From Pontivivens insulae (GTDB lineage: Bacteria > Pseudomonadota > Alphaproteobacteria > Rhodobacterales > Rhodobacteraceae): a DNA stretch of 64,000 bases. Below, piece after piece: positions 35,303 through 43,859 of the stretch; positions within the stretch are counted from its first letter, which is position 1; each line of letters starts with the position of its first letter. The notes under the pieces were generated by a model that did no database searches, was not told the DNA's origin, and worked only from the letters and a program-made list of their open reading frames with translations. Made by a program: the position numbers and the translations under genes. The DNA is taken from positions 310,001 through 374,000 of the forward strand of contig NZ_OMKW01000002.1 in assembly GCF_900302495.1 (NCBI RefSeq), read 5' to 3'.

Positions 35303-35761
35303 ATGGTTGAGATGGATGAAACCGCCCGGTTGGAGCTTGCGCGCCGGATGGCAGCCGCAATTCCACATTCCGTTGCCCTGGGCATGCATGTAGAGGCGAT
35401 CGGACATGGTTCCGCGGTCATTTCAGTGCCTTACGATGAAAAGCTGGTAGGCGATCCGACCACGGGTGTCGTGCATGGCGGCGTGATCACGGCACTGCTT
35501 GACGGTACGGCGGGGACAGCGGTGATGACCCATCCCAAAGCCCCCGGTGGCACGGCGACGATTGACCTGCGTATTGACTACATGCGCGCGGCCAGGCCCG
35601 GCCAGACCATTACGGCCCACGCCGAATGCTACCGCCTGACCCGCAATGTGGCTTTTGTGCGCGCCTATGCCCATGACGGCGACCCGGAGGATCCGGTTGC
35701 GCAGGCCAACGGCGCCTTCACGGTTGAGCCACGCGGCACGAAGATCGGAGAGACGGCATGA
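35303..35761 (+). CDS. PaaI-type hotdog thioesterase
   Basis: 152 residues. The hotdog signature is HGGVITALLDGTAGTAVM (about 58-75) with the catalytic aspartate of DG and the conserved H-G-G, followed by ATIDLRIDYMRAARPGQTI. The 4HBT/PaaI family hydrolyses medium-chain or phenylacetyl-type CoA esters. ATG at 35303 was chosen because it has GAGAGG six bases upstream; another in-frame start at 35270 is less likely. It overlaps the second thioesterase gene by four bases. Confidence 0.85.
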   Translation: MVEMDETARLELARRMAAAIPHSVALGMHVEAIGHGSAVISVPYDEKLVGDPTTGVVHGGVITALLDGTAGTAVMTHPKAPGGTATIDLRIDYMRAARPGQTITAHAECYRLTRNVAFVRAYAHDGDPEDPVAQANGAFTVEPRGTKIGETA

Positions 35762-36264
35762 ACAAGCGCCCCCGTCCCGAACCCGTTCAGGTCGTCAAGC
35801 AGCGGCGTGATGCAGCGCTCGCCAGGCTGACGACGAGCGTGCCCTATATGCAGTTCATGGGCATGCGCTTTGAACGGCGTGGAAACGAGCTGACCGGCAT
35901 TCTCGACTTTTCCCAGCACCTGATCGGCAATCCAATGCTGCCGGCCCTCCACGGCGGGGCCATCGGAGCCTTTCTTGAATCGACGGCCCAGATGACCCTG
36001 ATGTGGAATTCGGTCTGGGATCTGATGGAAAATGGCGGCGAGGCTGCTCAGAAGATCGAGGCAGGCGACTTCCCAGCTTGGCCCAAGACCATCGACATCA
36101 CCGTGGATTATCTGCGCTCTGGCCTGCCGCGCGATGCCTATGCGCGGGCAGAGATCACGCGGGCCGGGCGGCGCTATGCTTCGCTGCGGGTGATGACCTG
36201 GCAGGATGATGTGGAAAAACCCTTTGCAGAGGCGCTGGTGCATTTCCTGATGCCGCAGGGCTAG
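35758..36264 (+). CDS. Second PaaI-type hotdog thioesterase
   Basis: 168 residues, overlapping the upstream gene by ATGA. ALHGGAIGAFLESTAQMTLM (about 61-80) is the hotdog helix, with Glu where the first enzyme has Asp, and TIDITVDYLRSGLPRDAYA follows. The two tandem proteins are likely to form a hetero- or homotetramer pair. They sit opposite the second MerR gene. The gene is followed after 16 bases by a copy of the intergenic repeat. Confidence 0.83.
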   Translation: MNKRPRPEPVQVVKQRRDAALARLTTSVPYMQFMGMRFERRGNELTGILDFSQHLIGNPMLPALHGGAIGAFLESTAQMTLMWNSVWDLMENGGEAAQKIEAGDFPAWPKTIDITVDYLRSGLPRDAYARAEITRAGRRYASLRVMTWQDDVEKPFAEALVHFLMPQG

Positions 36265-36280
36265 GGGAGATGGCCGCGGC

Positions 36281-36312
36281 CTCCGGCGGGGATATTTTCA
36301 GGAAGTGAAAGC
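36281..36312 (+). repeat. Intergenic repeat copy 2, degenerate tail
   Basis: CTCCGGCGGGGATATTTTCA followed by GGAAGTGAAAGC. The head is the same as copy 3 at 43794; the AAGAAGAAG end is altered to GGAAGTGAAAG. It begins 16 bases after the thioesterase stop. Confidence 0.75.
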
Positions 36313-36319
36313 GATACCG

Positions 36320-36369
36320 TTCGACGCGGATCGAACCATGTGGGTCAGACCCGTGGCATACCGACCCAC
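36320..36369 (+). promoter_or_regulatory. Two small hairpins in the leader of the EamA gene
   Basis: TTCGA-CGCGGA-TCGAA (36320-36335) and GTGGGTC...GACCCAC (36340-36346 with 36363-36369) are both perfect. The second ends two bases before AAGGGAG, the likely ribosome binding site, so folding could affect translation. I do not recognise any known riboswitch here. Confidence 0.3.
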
Positions 36370-36386
36370 GAAGGGAGATCGCGAAA

Positions 36387-37268
36387 ATGGATCAGGCAGA
36401 GCAGACGCCACCCGACTGGTTGGCGATTGGCGCGGTCGGGGCCCTCGTCGTCACATGGGGGTCGGCGTTTGCGCTGACCGACGTTGCCTTGACGGGCTTT
36501 GGACCGCTCGCCGTGGTGTCCGCCCGCGCCGGGCTTGCGGCCTTTGTTCTATGTCTGGCCGCACTGCTGACGGAGCAGGGTCTGCCGCGCACGGTTGAGC
36601 ATTGGGTTTGGTGTGGCGTGATCGGGATCACGTCGCTGGCCTTGCCCTTCACATTGCTCACGTGGGCGCAGCTGACCGTTGACAGCACGCTGGCGGCGAT
36701 CCTGATCTCGGGCGGGCCGCTCTTTGTGCTGATCTTCGCCCGGCTTATTCTGGGCACCCCGTTGACGCTGCGCCGGGTACTGGGCTTTGTCGTCGGCCTT
36801 GCCGGTCTCGTCGTCCTGATCGGGCCGGGGGCGCTGAGCGGGTTGGGGGGCGATGTGCTGGCGCAATTGGCCTGTCTGGGCACGGCGGCCTGTTATGCGT
36901 TTTCATCTGTCCTCGTCAAACGGATGCCGCCTGTTGCTCCAATCCCAGCCACAGCTGCCAGTCAATTGACTGCGGCGCTGATCATCCTGCCTTTTGGCGG
37001 TACGGCTTTTGCGACCGAGTTTGCCGTGGGCCCGGCCTTGCTGGCCCTTGTGGTGCTGGGGTGCATCCAGACCGGGGCCGCGCAATTGCTACGCTTTTGG
37101 ACCGTGAGGCGGGCAGGTCCGGTGTTCATGGCATCCGTCAGTTACCTGATCCCGGTTTGGGCAGGCTTTGTCGGGGTGGCCTTTCTGGGGGAGACCATCA
37201 CGCCATCCCTCGTCATCGGTTTTGCATTGATCATTTCTGGATTGCTGGTCGCGCGTCCGGGGCGCTGA
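36387..37268 (+). CDS. EamA/DMT family transporter
   Basis: 293-residue membrane protein with ten predicted spans in two EamA repeats: first half 15-145 (WGSAFALTDVALTGFGPLAV, RRVLGFVVGLAGLVVLIGPG), second half 155-290 (YAFSSVLVKRMPPVAPIPAT, GETITPSLVIGFALIISGLL). DMT proteins export amino acids, metabolites or drugs; substrate unknown. 72 bases from the rarD gene on the same strand. ATG at 36387 follows AAGGGAGATCGCGAAA. Confidence 0.87.
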   Translation: MDQAEQTPPDWLAIGAVGALVVTWGSAFALTDVALTGFGPLAVVSARAGLAAFVLCLAALLTEQGLPRTVEHWVWCGVIGITSLALPFTLLTWAQLTVDSTLAAILISGGPLFVLIFARLILGTPLTLRRVLGFVVGLAGLVVLIGPGALSGLGGDVLAQLACLGTAACYAFSSVLVKRMPPVAPIPATAASQLTAALIILPFGGTAFATEFAVGPALLALVVLGCIQTGAAQLLRFWTVRRAGPVFMASVSYLIPVWAGFVGVAFLGETITPSLVIGFALIISGLLVARPGR

Positions 37269-37339
37269 TTGCGCCGATACAAGTTCTGGCTTCCCCGTCG
37301 CTCCGCCCGCGCGTAGGGCTGCTGTGGAAGGAGAGTGCC

Positions 37340-38215
37340 ATGAGCGACGCGATCAAGGGTGTTCTGGCGATGGTCGCGACCTGCGTGACCTGGGGCCTTT
37401 CGGGCATCTACTATGCCGAACTCAATCACATTCCCCCGCTTGAGGTGCTGGCCCATCGCACGATCTGGTCCTGTGCTTTCTTTGTCATCGTCATCCTTGC
37501 GACCGGTCGCGTCGACAAGGTGCGGGAGGCCGTAGCTTCCCCCCGCACGATGGCCCTACTTTTCATCACGGCATTGCTGATCTCGGCCAACTGGTTTGGA
37601 TTCATTTTCGCGATTCAGAACGGGCAGGCGATGGAGGCGTCGCTGGGCTATTACATCTTCCCGCTGGTTGCGGTCGCCATCGGCTTTGTCGTGTTGGGCG
37701 AGCGGTTCGGGCGTGCGCAGGCCATTGCGATCGTCATTGCGGCCCTTGCCGTTTTGATCCTGACCGTTGGTCTTGGGGTGCCGCCGTGGATCGCACTTGT
37801 CCTCTCAGGCACGTTTGGCTTTTACGGGTTGATCAAGAAGCAGCTCGCCGTAGGCCCTGTCACTTCGACCTTTTTGGAGGTCTCCCTGATCTTGCCGCTG
37901 GCGCTGATCTATCTGGGCGGGGGCGTGTTTGCCTACGATCTGCGGGACATGCTGCTGCTGATGGCGTCAGGTGTGCTGACGGGCGGCCCGTTGATCGGCT
38001 TTGCCTACGCGGCGCGGCGGCTGAACTACGCCACGCTGGGTCTTGTGCAATATGTAAACCCGACGCTGCAATTCTCCGTCGCGGTCTTTGTGTTCGGGGA
38101 GGCGTTTACCCGCTGGCATGGTATCGCCTTCCCGATGATCTGGGGTGCGCTTGCGCTCTACTCTTACGCCGTCTGGCGTCAGGACAGGGCCGCGCGCAAG
38201 ACCTCCATGGCCTGA
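37340..38215 (+). CDS. rarD: RarD-type EamA transporter
   Basis: 291 residues with ten spans. MSDAIKGVLAMVATCVTWGL and HIPPLEVLAHRTIWSCAF are RarD-like, the group once linked to chloramphenicol sensitivity, and YYIFPLVAVAIGFVVLGER is a conserved RarD segment. ATG at 37340 has AAGGAGAG upstream. It follows another DMT gene, and its final 37 bases overlap the convergent LOG gene. The substrate has not been shown for most RarD proteins. Confidence 0.88.
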   Translation: MSDAIKGVLAMVATCVTWGLSGIYYAELNHIPPLEVLAHRTIWSCAFFVIVILATGRVDKVREAVASPRTMALLFITALLISANWFGFIFAIQNGQAMEASLGYYIFPLVAVAIGFVVLGERFGRAQAIAIVIAALAVLILTVGLGVPPWIALVLSGTFGFYGLIKKQLAVGPVTSTFLEVSLILPLALIYLGGGVFAYDLRDMLLLMASGVLTGGPLIGFAYAARRLNYATLGLVQYVNPTLQFSVAVFVFGEAFTRWHGIAFPMIWGALALYSYAVWRQDRAARKTSMA

Positions 38216-38736
38216 TCGGCGGAGGTCGTCACGGTCAGAAGGTCGCGGAAAGACGGTTCGCAAAAGCCGCGCGCAACCATGTGATCAATCAGCGCGACCA
38301 ACCCGTCCCAGTAGCCATCCGAATTGAGCAGCACGATGGGCTTGTCATGCACGCCAAGCTGGCGCCAGGTCAGCACTTCGAACAATTCGTCAAGCGTCCC
38401 AGGCCCACCCGGCAATACGAGGATCGCATCTGAATTGGCAAACATGACCGTCTTTCGGGTGTGCATATTGTCGGTGACGATGAACGTGTCACTGTCCTGC
38501 TTGCCAACCTCTCGATCCACAAGGTGAGAGGGGATCACCCCAAACAGCGGCGCACCGCCCGCCTGTGCTGCATCCGCGACCGCACCCATCATGCCGACAT
38601 CGCCCGCACCGAAGACAACGCGCCAGTTTTCCGCCGCGATGGCCGCGCCAATCGCCTTTGCATCCTCGATATAGGCGGGGTTGTCGCCATCGCGGGAGCC
38701 GCAGAACACGCAAATGCTGGTTGGGATGACAGTCAT
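38179..38736 (-). CDS. LOG family protein (TIGR00730-like)
   Basis: 185 residues, long called lysine decarboxylase by mistake; LOG proteins cleave ribose 5-phosphate from nucleoside 5'-monophosphates, notably cytokinin ribotides. The signature PGGPGTLDELFEV (about 97-109) is intact, as is SICVFCGSRDGDNPAY at the N-terminus. ATG at 38736 was chosen over an in-frame ATG at 38904, which lies beyond a conserved start. Its last 12 codons overlap the end of rarD. Divergent from the LysM gene over 115 bases. Confidence 0.9.
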   Translation of the reverse strand: MTVIPTSICVFCGSRDGDNPAYIEDAKAIGAAIAAENWRVVFGAGDVGMMGAVADAAQAGGAPLFGVIPSHLVDREVGKQDSDTFIVTDNMHTRKTVMFANSDAILVLPGGPGTLDELFEVLTWRQLGVHDKPIVLLNSDGYWDGLVALIDHMVARGFCEPSFRDLLTVTTSADQAMEVLRAALS

Positions 38737-38792
38737 GTGACCTCTAAGCCTCAATTTAAGTTCTGCCGACACGCGCGGGTCGGCGAATAATT

Positions 38793-38813
38793 GCCTATCG
38801 TTAACCGATAGGC
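38793..38813. promoter_or_regulatory. Palindrome in the LOG/LysM divergent promoter
   Basis: GCCTATCG-TTAAC-CGATAGGC, perfect 8-bp arms, 57 bases before the LOG start and 38 bases before the LysM start. It fits an operator. A second small hairpin, GCCGAC...GTCGGC, is at 38765-38784. Confidence 0.5.
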
Positions 38814-38851
38814 GAACACTAGTGTGAAAGTGAGATGGGGACGAGGGCGTC

Positions 38852-40306
38852 ATGTCAAATACCGGTTGGGGCATTGCAGGGGTCGGCGCGATTGCGGCCG
38901 CCATTCTCGCCTATTTCACACTCGCACCCGGCGACGCGCCGGTGGTTGAGGAGCCTGAGCTGGCGCAACAGGGTGAGACTGCGGAGAGCTCGGAACCCAC
39001 GATTGGTGAGATTGCGCTGTCAGAGGCGGACGCAACAGACCCCGATGCAGTGACCGAAGAGGTAGCACCCGAAGAATCGGACGATAGTTCAGAGCCTGTC
39101 GAAGCCGTCGCCGAGGACGCGGCGCAGACGGATGATGACGCGCCCGAGCTTGAGGTGGCTGAGGCGCCGGCAGAGGACGATACCTCCGGGGATGAGGCCG
39201 CTGAGGCTGATGCTGAGGCCGGCGAAGAGGTTGCGGAGGCCGCCGCGGAGGATGAGGCTGCCGAAGCCGCCGCCAATGAAAGTGGTGATTTGGCTGACGC
39301 AGAGACATCTTCTGACGAAGATGTGTCGAACGCAGGTGCGACGGCTGAAGCTGAGATCATTGCGCCGGAAGCGGACGCGGATGACAGTGCCGAACTGGTC
39401 GAGGACGCAACAGCCATTGTGGAAGCCGAGAACGAGACTGTCACCGACGCTGAAGCCGAATCCGTTGCTGCCGAGCCAGAGCAAACAAATGACAACGCCC
39501 CCACCTTCGATCTGGTCCGGGTCGAGCGCGACGGCTCAGCGGTCATTGCAGGCCGGGCCGAGCCACAGTCCGAAGTTGAGATCATCGCAGACGGTGAGGT
39601 GATTGGAACGGTCGTCGCGGGCAGCTCGGGTGAGTTCGTGGCGCTGCTGGATACGCCTGCTACAACCGGGCCACAGTCTCTCACCCTCGAAAGTGTGACC
39701 GAATTCGGTGAGACGGCAGAATCGAATGAGGCCGTGATCGTGATCGTCCCAGACGCGGCCGAGGAAGCGACCCGCGCGGAACCCCCGACCGTGATCCTGT
39801 CGACACCGCGCGCGGTAGAGGTCATCCAACCCACTGTCGCGCCCGTCGACAACATCGTTCTGGACACGATCACCTATTCCGCCGAGGGCGAGGTCGTCCT
39901 TACTGGTCGGGGGGAGCCGGGATCGGCAGCCTTCATCTATGCCGATGATCGTCCCATCGTTCAGGCGGATATCCGTCAGGACGGCAACTGGACGGCAGTG
40001 GTCAACGAATTGGAGGCGGGCATCTATACATTGCGGGTTGACGAGGTCGCAGAGGATGGCGATGTCACCTCCCGCGTCGAAAGCCCCTTCCAGCGTGAAG
40101 AGCCCGAACTGGTCGAAGAAACCTTTGCCGAGGTTGAGGACGAGGCACTGCAAATTACCGTCCAGCCGGGGAACAACCTTTGGACCATTGCGCGGGAACG
40201 CTATGGTGAAGGCCCGCTCTTCACCTTGATTTTCGAGGCCAACGAAGATCAGATCCGCGATCCCGATCTGATCTATCCCGGTCAAATCTTCGACTTGCCG
40301 GAGTGA
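38852..40306 (+). CDS. Acidic LysM envelope protein
   Basis: 484 residues. A single membrane segment at about 5-22 (GIAGVGAIAAAILAYFTL) may anchor it facing the periplasm. Residues about 27-205 are almost only Ala, Glu, Asp, Val and Thr, with very few basic residues. Two similar beta domains follow (each opening with a V-I-A-G-R or V-L-T-G-R strand: SAVIAGRAEPQSEVEIIADG and GEVVLTGRGEPGSAAFIYAD), Ig-like. The C-terminal LysM (about 432-482) contains VQPGNNLWTIARERYG and binds glycan strands. It is three bases from the sigma factor gene. Confidence 0.85.
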   Translation: MSNTGWGIAGVGAIAAAILAYFTLAPGDAPVVEEPELAQQGETAESSEPTIGEIALSEADATDPDAVTEEVAPEESDDSSEPVEAVAEDAAQTDDDAPELEVAEAPAEDDTSGDEAAEADAEAGEEVAEAAAEDEAAEAAANESGDLADAETSSDEDVSNAGATAEAEIIAPEADADDSAELVEDATAIVEAENETVTDAEAESVAAEPEQTNDNAPTFDLVRVERDGSAVIAGRAEPQSEVEIIADGEVIGTVVAGSSGEFVALLDTPATTGPQSLTLESVTEFGETAESNEAVIVIVPDAAEEATRAEPPTVILSTPRAVEVIQPTVAPVDNIVLDTITYSAEGEVVLTGRGEPGSAAFIYADDRPIVQADIRQDGNWTAVVNELEAGIYTLRVDEVAEDGDVTSRVESPFQREEPELVEETFAEVEDEALQITVQPGNNLWTIARERYGEGPLFTLIFEANEDQIRDPDLIYPGQIFDLPE

Positions 40307-40309
40307 TCC

Positions 40310-40888
40310 GTGGCTGCATCTGATGAGATTGTAGAGATTGAGGCGCTGATCGCGCGATGTGGTCTGAAGGACAAAGCGGCCTTTGGAACCCTCTATGATC
40401 GCACCAGCGCGAAACTTTTTGGCACCTGCTTGCGTGTTTTGAAAAACAGCACGGAGGCCGAAGAGGCATTGCAGGACATTTATATCAAGATCTGGCGCAA
40501 CGCCTCGAAGTTCCGGCCGGGCACCTACAGCCCGATCACATGGCTTGTGGCGGTTGCGCGCAACCACTGCATTGATTTGCTTCGCGCAAAGAAGGGCGGG
40601 CGGTCGGTCGAGATTGACGAGGCGATCATGCTGCCCGATCCGACACCGGGGCCAGAGCGGCAGATGCTTGCATCGGACGCGCGTCAGCGGATCGAGGGAT
40701 GCTTGCGCACCTTGCCGGAAGATCGCTCACAGGCGGTGCGCGCGGCCTATCTCGACGGGTACAGCTATGCGGAACTCGCCGCTCATTTCGATGTCCCGCT
40801 GAACACGATGCGCACCTGGCTGCGCCGCGCGCTTTTGAAACTGCGCGATTGTCTGGGCGACGGATATACGGCGGCCGACTATGAGTGA
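40310..40888 (+). CDS. ECF-type RNA polymerase sigma factor
   Basis: 192 residues with regions 2 (about 22-95: TSAKLFGTCLRVLKNSTEAE, YIKIWRNA) and 4 (about 125-180: AELAAHFDVPLNTMRTWLRR) and no regions 1 or 3. GTG start at 40310, three bases from the LysM stop. It overlaps the RskA-type anti-sigma gene by eight bases, so the pair is translated in fixed proportion. It would drive a stress or envelope regulon; the target promoter is unknown. The acidic LysM protein could be its own target. Confidence 0.92.
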   Translation: MAASDEIVEIEALIARCGLKDKAAFGTLYDRTSAKLFGTCLRVLKNSTEAEEALQDIYIKIWRNASKFRPGTYSPITWLVAVARNHCIDLLRAKKGGRSVEIDEAIMLPDPTPGPERQMLASDARQRIEGCLRTLPEDRSQAVRAAYLDGYSYAELAAHFDVPLNTMRTWLRRALLKLRDCLGDGYTAADYE

Positions 40889-41612
40889 GCAAAATCCCTT
40901 TGAGCGTGATGAGCAATCCGCCGATGCCGCAGCCCTTGCCATGGGGTTGCTGGAAGGGGCGGAGCGGGCCGAGGCGCGGGCGCAACTTGAAACCGATCCG
41001 GCCTTTGCCGCTGAAGTTGCGGCGTGGCAGCGCCGTCTGAGCGGCATGGATGAGGATTTCGTCGCAGTTGCCCCTCCGAAAAGGCTCAAACGCAAGATCG
41101 AGGCCCGTCTGTTCCGTCGACGTCGCAACGGGCTGGCGGCACTCTGGCAATCTGCGGGCCTTTGGCGGGGTGTCGCGGTTCTCGGCACGGCCGCAGCCGT
41201 TGCCCTGGCCTTGCGCCCGGGGCTGATCCCATTGCCCCCGGAATTGCAGCCCGCCCCGGTGACAGAGGCGCGCCTGATCACCGCGCTCTATGCACCCGAT
41301 GACGGGCTCAACGTCATCGCGACACTCGACCCGACCCAGGCCGTCTTGCGCGTGACACGGTTGGAGGGCGCGGCGCGTCCCGGTCGCGAGCTGGAGCTGT
41401 GGTTTGCACCTGATCCCGACACGGCCCCGACATCGCTGGGTCTGATCACCGAGCAGACGGTTCTGGCGCTGCCGCTGGATCCAGCGCTTGCCGGTACGGT
41501 TGGCGCTGCCGGCTATTTCGCGATTTCTGACGAACCATTAGGCGGATCGCCGACCGGCGCACCGACCGGAGACGTCCTGGCCGTTGGGCAAATCGAAGAA
41601 ATCGATATCTAA
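40881..41612 (+). CDS. RskA-type anti-sigma factor
   Basis: 243 residues. The cytosolic N-terminus (about 1-90, ALAMGLLEGAERAEARAQLE) holds a helical sigma-binding region, one membrane span lies at about 97-112, and the periplasmic domain (about 120-243) is the RskA fold (LYAPDDGLNVIATLDPTQAVLRV, PGRELELWF, LGLITEQTVLALPL). It has no ZAS zinc motif. It would hold the sigma factor at the membrane until a periplasmic signal leads to proteolysis. Confidence 0.88.
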   Translation: MSEQNPFERDEQSADAAALAMGLLEGAERAEARAQLETDPAFAAEVAAWQRRLSGMDEDFVAVAPPKRLKRKIEARLFRRRRNGLAALWQSAGLWRGVAVLGTAAAVALALRPGLIPLPPELQPAPVTEARLITALYAPDDGLNVIATLDPTQAVLRVTRLEGAARPGRELELWFAPDPDTAPTSLGLITEQTVLALPLDPALAGTVGAAGYFAISDEPLGGSPTGAPTGDVLAVGQIEEIDI

Positions 41613-41951
41613 GTGCTGACGCCCTGCGCCAATTTGTCCTTACTTTTCAGTTGCTAGGCGTAAATTGAGCTGAATTGCGAAATTTATTTCGAAAAATCAG
41701 TGCGTTTATCTGTCCTTCCAGGGAACCATTCGGCGCCCCGGAAGTTTCAGATACAGACTGGATGCGCCTCTGTCGCGTCATACAGCCTGGGGTGGTCACG
41801 TAGCGTTTTGACTGCTCCGCCCCGTCATCGTCCTATGTTCATCCCAGGGCGGTGCGGGGCACCACCATAACATGAAATTGTCGTCCTGACTGGTCATTTT
41901 CGACCGGACTGCCTAATTGAGTGGCTCTAACGCCTATGCGGAGCCGATTGC
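41613..41951. other. 339-base gap between anti-sigma and Atm1 genes
   Basis: No credible coding frame. It holds a 14-base perfect palindrome CGAAAT-TT-ATTTCG at 41678-41691 in an AT-rich stretch, and CAGGGAACC at about 41719, which looks like an ECF -35 element (GGAAC), though I cannot place a matching -10 with confidence. Confidence 0.4.
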
Positions 41952-43778
41952 ATGACGACAGCCACCCCCGATCCGCAAGATGCCGAACGTTCCGTATTGC
42001 GCAAAGTGATCCCCTATCTTTGGCCGGAGGGGGACCATGCGGTGAAGACGCGGGTTGTCGTCGCACTCTGTCTGCTTGTGCTGGCGAAGGTCGTGACTCT
42101 GATCACGCCGCTCTTCTTCAAGGAGGCGGTCGACGCGCTGGCCCCAACAGAGGGGAGCGCGCAAACGACCTTTTTGATGTTGAGCGGCCCGGTCGCTTTG
42201 GTCGTCGGATTTGGTTTTGCGCGGTCTGGGCAGGTGCTCTTTGCCCAGCTCAGGGACGTCGTGTTCACCCGCGTGGGTCAACAGGCGCTGCGCCGCCTCG
42301 CCTTGCAAACCTTTGAACATATCCATGCGCTGTCCATGCGCTACCACATGAGCCGGAAGACCGGCGGCCTGTCGCGCATCATCGAGCGGGGCGTGAAGGG
42401 TGTCGACTTCCTGTTGCGCTTCGTTCTGTTTTCAATTGGACCGCTGATTGTGGAACTGACGTTGATGGCAGGAATTTTCTGGTACCTCTTCGGTTTCTGG
42501 TACGCGGTCATCGTAGTCGCGACGATCGCGCTCTATACCATATTCACCTTCAAAGTGACCGAATGGCGCGTTGCGATCCGCCGCCGGATGAATGAAGCGG
42601 ATACGGATGCGAACCAGAAGAGCATCGACAGCCTGCTGAACTTCGAAACCGTCAAATATTTCGGTGCGGAACGCCGTGAGGCGGCGCGCTATGACCGTTC
42701 CATGGCCAATTATGAGCAGGAAGCGGTCAAAACGAATTACAGCCTGGCGGCGCTGAATTTTGGCCAATCCATCATCATTACGACAGGTCTGGTGATCGTC
42801 TTGGTCATGGCAGCCCGCGACGTGCAGGCAGGCAATTTGAGCGTCGGCGACTTCACCATCGTGAACATGTACATGATGCAGATCACCATGCCGCTCAACT
42901 TCCTCGGCACTGTTTATCGTGAAATTCGTCAGGCGCTGGTCGATATGGGGGAAATGTTCGGCCTTCTCGAGCAACCGGCCGAGGTGACGGATAAGCCCGA
43001 CGCAGGGCCGCTGAATGTTGCGGGCGGCGCTATTTCGCTAGACGATGTGCGGTTCGGCTACGATGCCGAGCGGCCGATCCTGAAGGGTGTAAGCCTCGAC
43101 ATCGCCGCAGGTCAGACCGTGGCTCTGGTCGGACATTCGGGTTCGGGAAAATCCACCATCGGGCGGCTTTTGTTCCGCTTTTATGATGTCACCGGTGGCG
43201 CGATTCAGATTGATGGTCAGGACCTGCGCGACGTGACGCAGGAAAGCCTGCGCCAGCATATTGGTGTGGTTCCGCAGGACACCGTGCTGTTCAACGACAC
43301 CATCGGCTACAACATCGCCTATGGTCGTCCAGAGGCGACAACGGCCGAGGTGATCGAGGCGGCGCGCGCGGCCCAGATCCACGATTTCATCGAAAGCCTG
43401 CCGGACGGGTACGAGACCAAGGTGGGTGAGCGTGGGCTGAAGCTTTCTGGTGGTGAAAAGCAACGCGTGGGCATCGCCCGTACCATCCTGAAAAACCCGC
43501 CCATCCTGTTGCTGGACGAGGCCACCTCTGCCCTTGATACCGAGACGGAGCAGGGCATTCAGGATAGCCTGCAGCAGATGGGCGAAGGTCGCACCGTCAT
43601 CACTATCGCCCACCGCCTGTCTACCGTCGTGCACGCGGACCGTATTGTCGTTCTCGACCATGGCGAGGTGGCCGAGAGTGGCACCCACGAAGAACTGCTC
43701 GCCGCCCATGGCCGCTACGCCCGAATGTGGGCGCAACAGGCCGCTGAGGACGAAGAGGAAAGCCCTGTCACCGCGTGA
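41952..43778 (+). CDS. Atm1-type ABC exporter (half transporter)
   Basis: 608-residue fused permease-ATPase. The membrane domain (about 35-340) carries SIDSLLNFETVKYFGAE (224-240), a signature of the Atm1/ABCB7 group that exports glutathione-related sulfur compounds for cytosolic iron-sulfur proteins or metal detoxification. The ATPase domain has Walker A GHSGSGKST (394-402), signature LSGGEKQRVGIAR and Walker B ILLLDEATSALD. ATG at 41952. It is rightward; the convergent ABC operon begins after the repeat pair at 43794-43883. Confidence 0.92.
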   Translation: MTTATPDPQDAERSVLRKVIPYLWPEGDHAVKTRVVVALCLLVLAKVVTLITPLFFKEAVDALAPTEGSAQTTFLMLSGPVALVVGFGFARSGQVLFAQLRDVVFTRVGQQALRRLALQTFEHIHALSMRYHMSRKTGGLSRIIERGVKGVDFLLRFVLFSIGPLIVELTLMAGIFWYLFGFWYAVIVVATIALYTIFTFKVTEWRVAIRRRMNEADTDANQKSIDSLLNFETVKYFGAERREAARYDRSMANYEQEAVKTNYSLAALNFGQSIIITTGLVIVLVMAARDVQAGNLSVGDFTIVNMYMMQITMPLNFLGTVYREIRQALVDMGEMFGLLEQPAEVTDKPDAGPLNVAGGAISLDDVRFGYDAERPILKGVSLDIAAGQTVALVGHSGSGKSTIGRLLFRFYDVTGGAIQIDGQDLRDVTQESLRQHIGVVPQDTVLFNDTIGYNIAYGRPEATTAEVIEAARAAQIHDFIESLPDGYETKVGERGLKLSGGEKQRVGIARTILKNPPILLLDEATSALDTETEQGIQDSLQQMGEGRTVITIAHRLSTVVHADRIVVLDHGEVAESGTHEELLAAHGRYARMWAQQAAEDEEESPVTA

Positions 43779-43793
43779 GGCGGACGTTGGATG

Positions 43794-43826
43794 CCTCCGG
43801 CGGGGATATTTGGACCAAGAAGAAGC
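43794..43826 (+). repeat. Intergenic repeat copy 3
   Basis: CCTCCGGCGGGGATATTT followed by GGACCAAGAAGAAGC. It begins 16 bases after the Atm1 stop, the same distance as copy 2 after its gene. It pairs with the inverted copy 4. Confidence 0.85.
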
Positions 43827-43830
43827 GAAG

Positions 43831-43859
43831 GGCCGCCCCTCAGCACGGGCCGGCCCTTT
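43831..43859. terminator. Hairpin between two repeat copies
   Basis: GGGCCG...CGGCCC (about 43829-43834 with 43851-43856), bounded by the inverted repeat copies. The composite stem from about 43799 to 43883 pairs over most of its length, with an unequal bulge (GCG). Rightwards it ends TTTCTTCTT, so it can stop the Atm1 transcript, and the same fold serves the leftward ABC operon. Confidence 0.6.

Noticed and set aside
38911-39873. Ser/Ala-rich frame opposite the acidic LysM gene
   Set aside because: It is the mirror of Asp/Glu/Ala codons and low in complexity; the plus frame has a LysM end and fits the operon.
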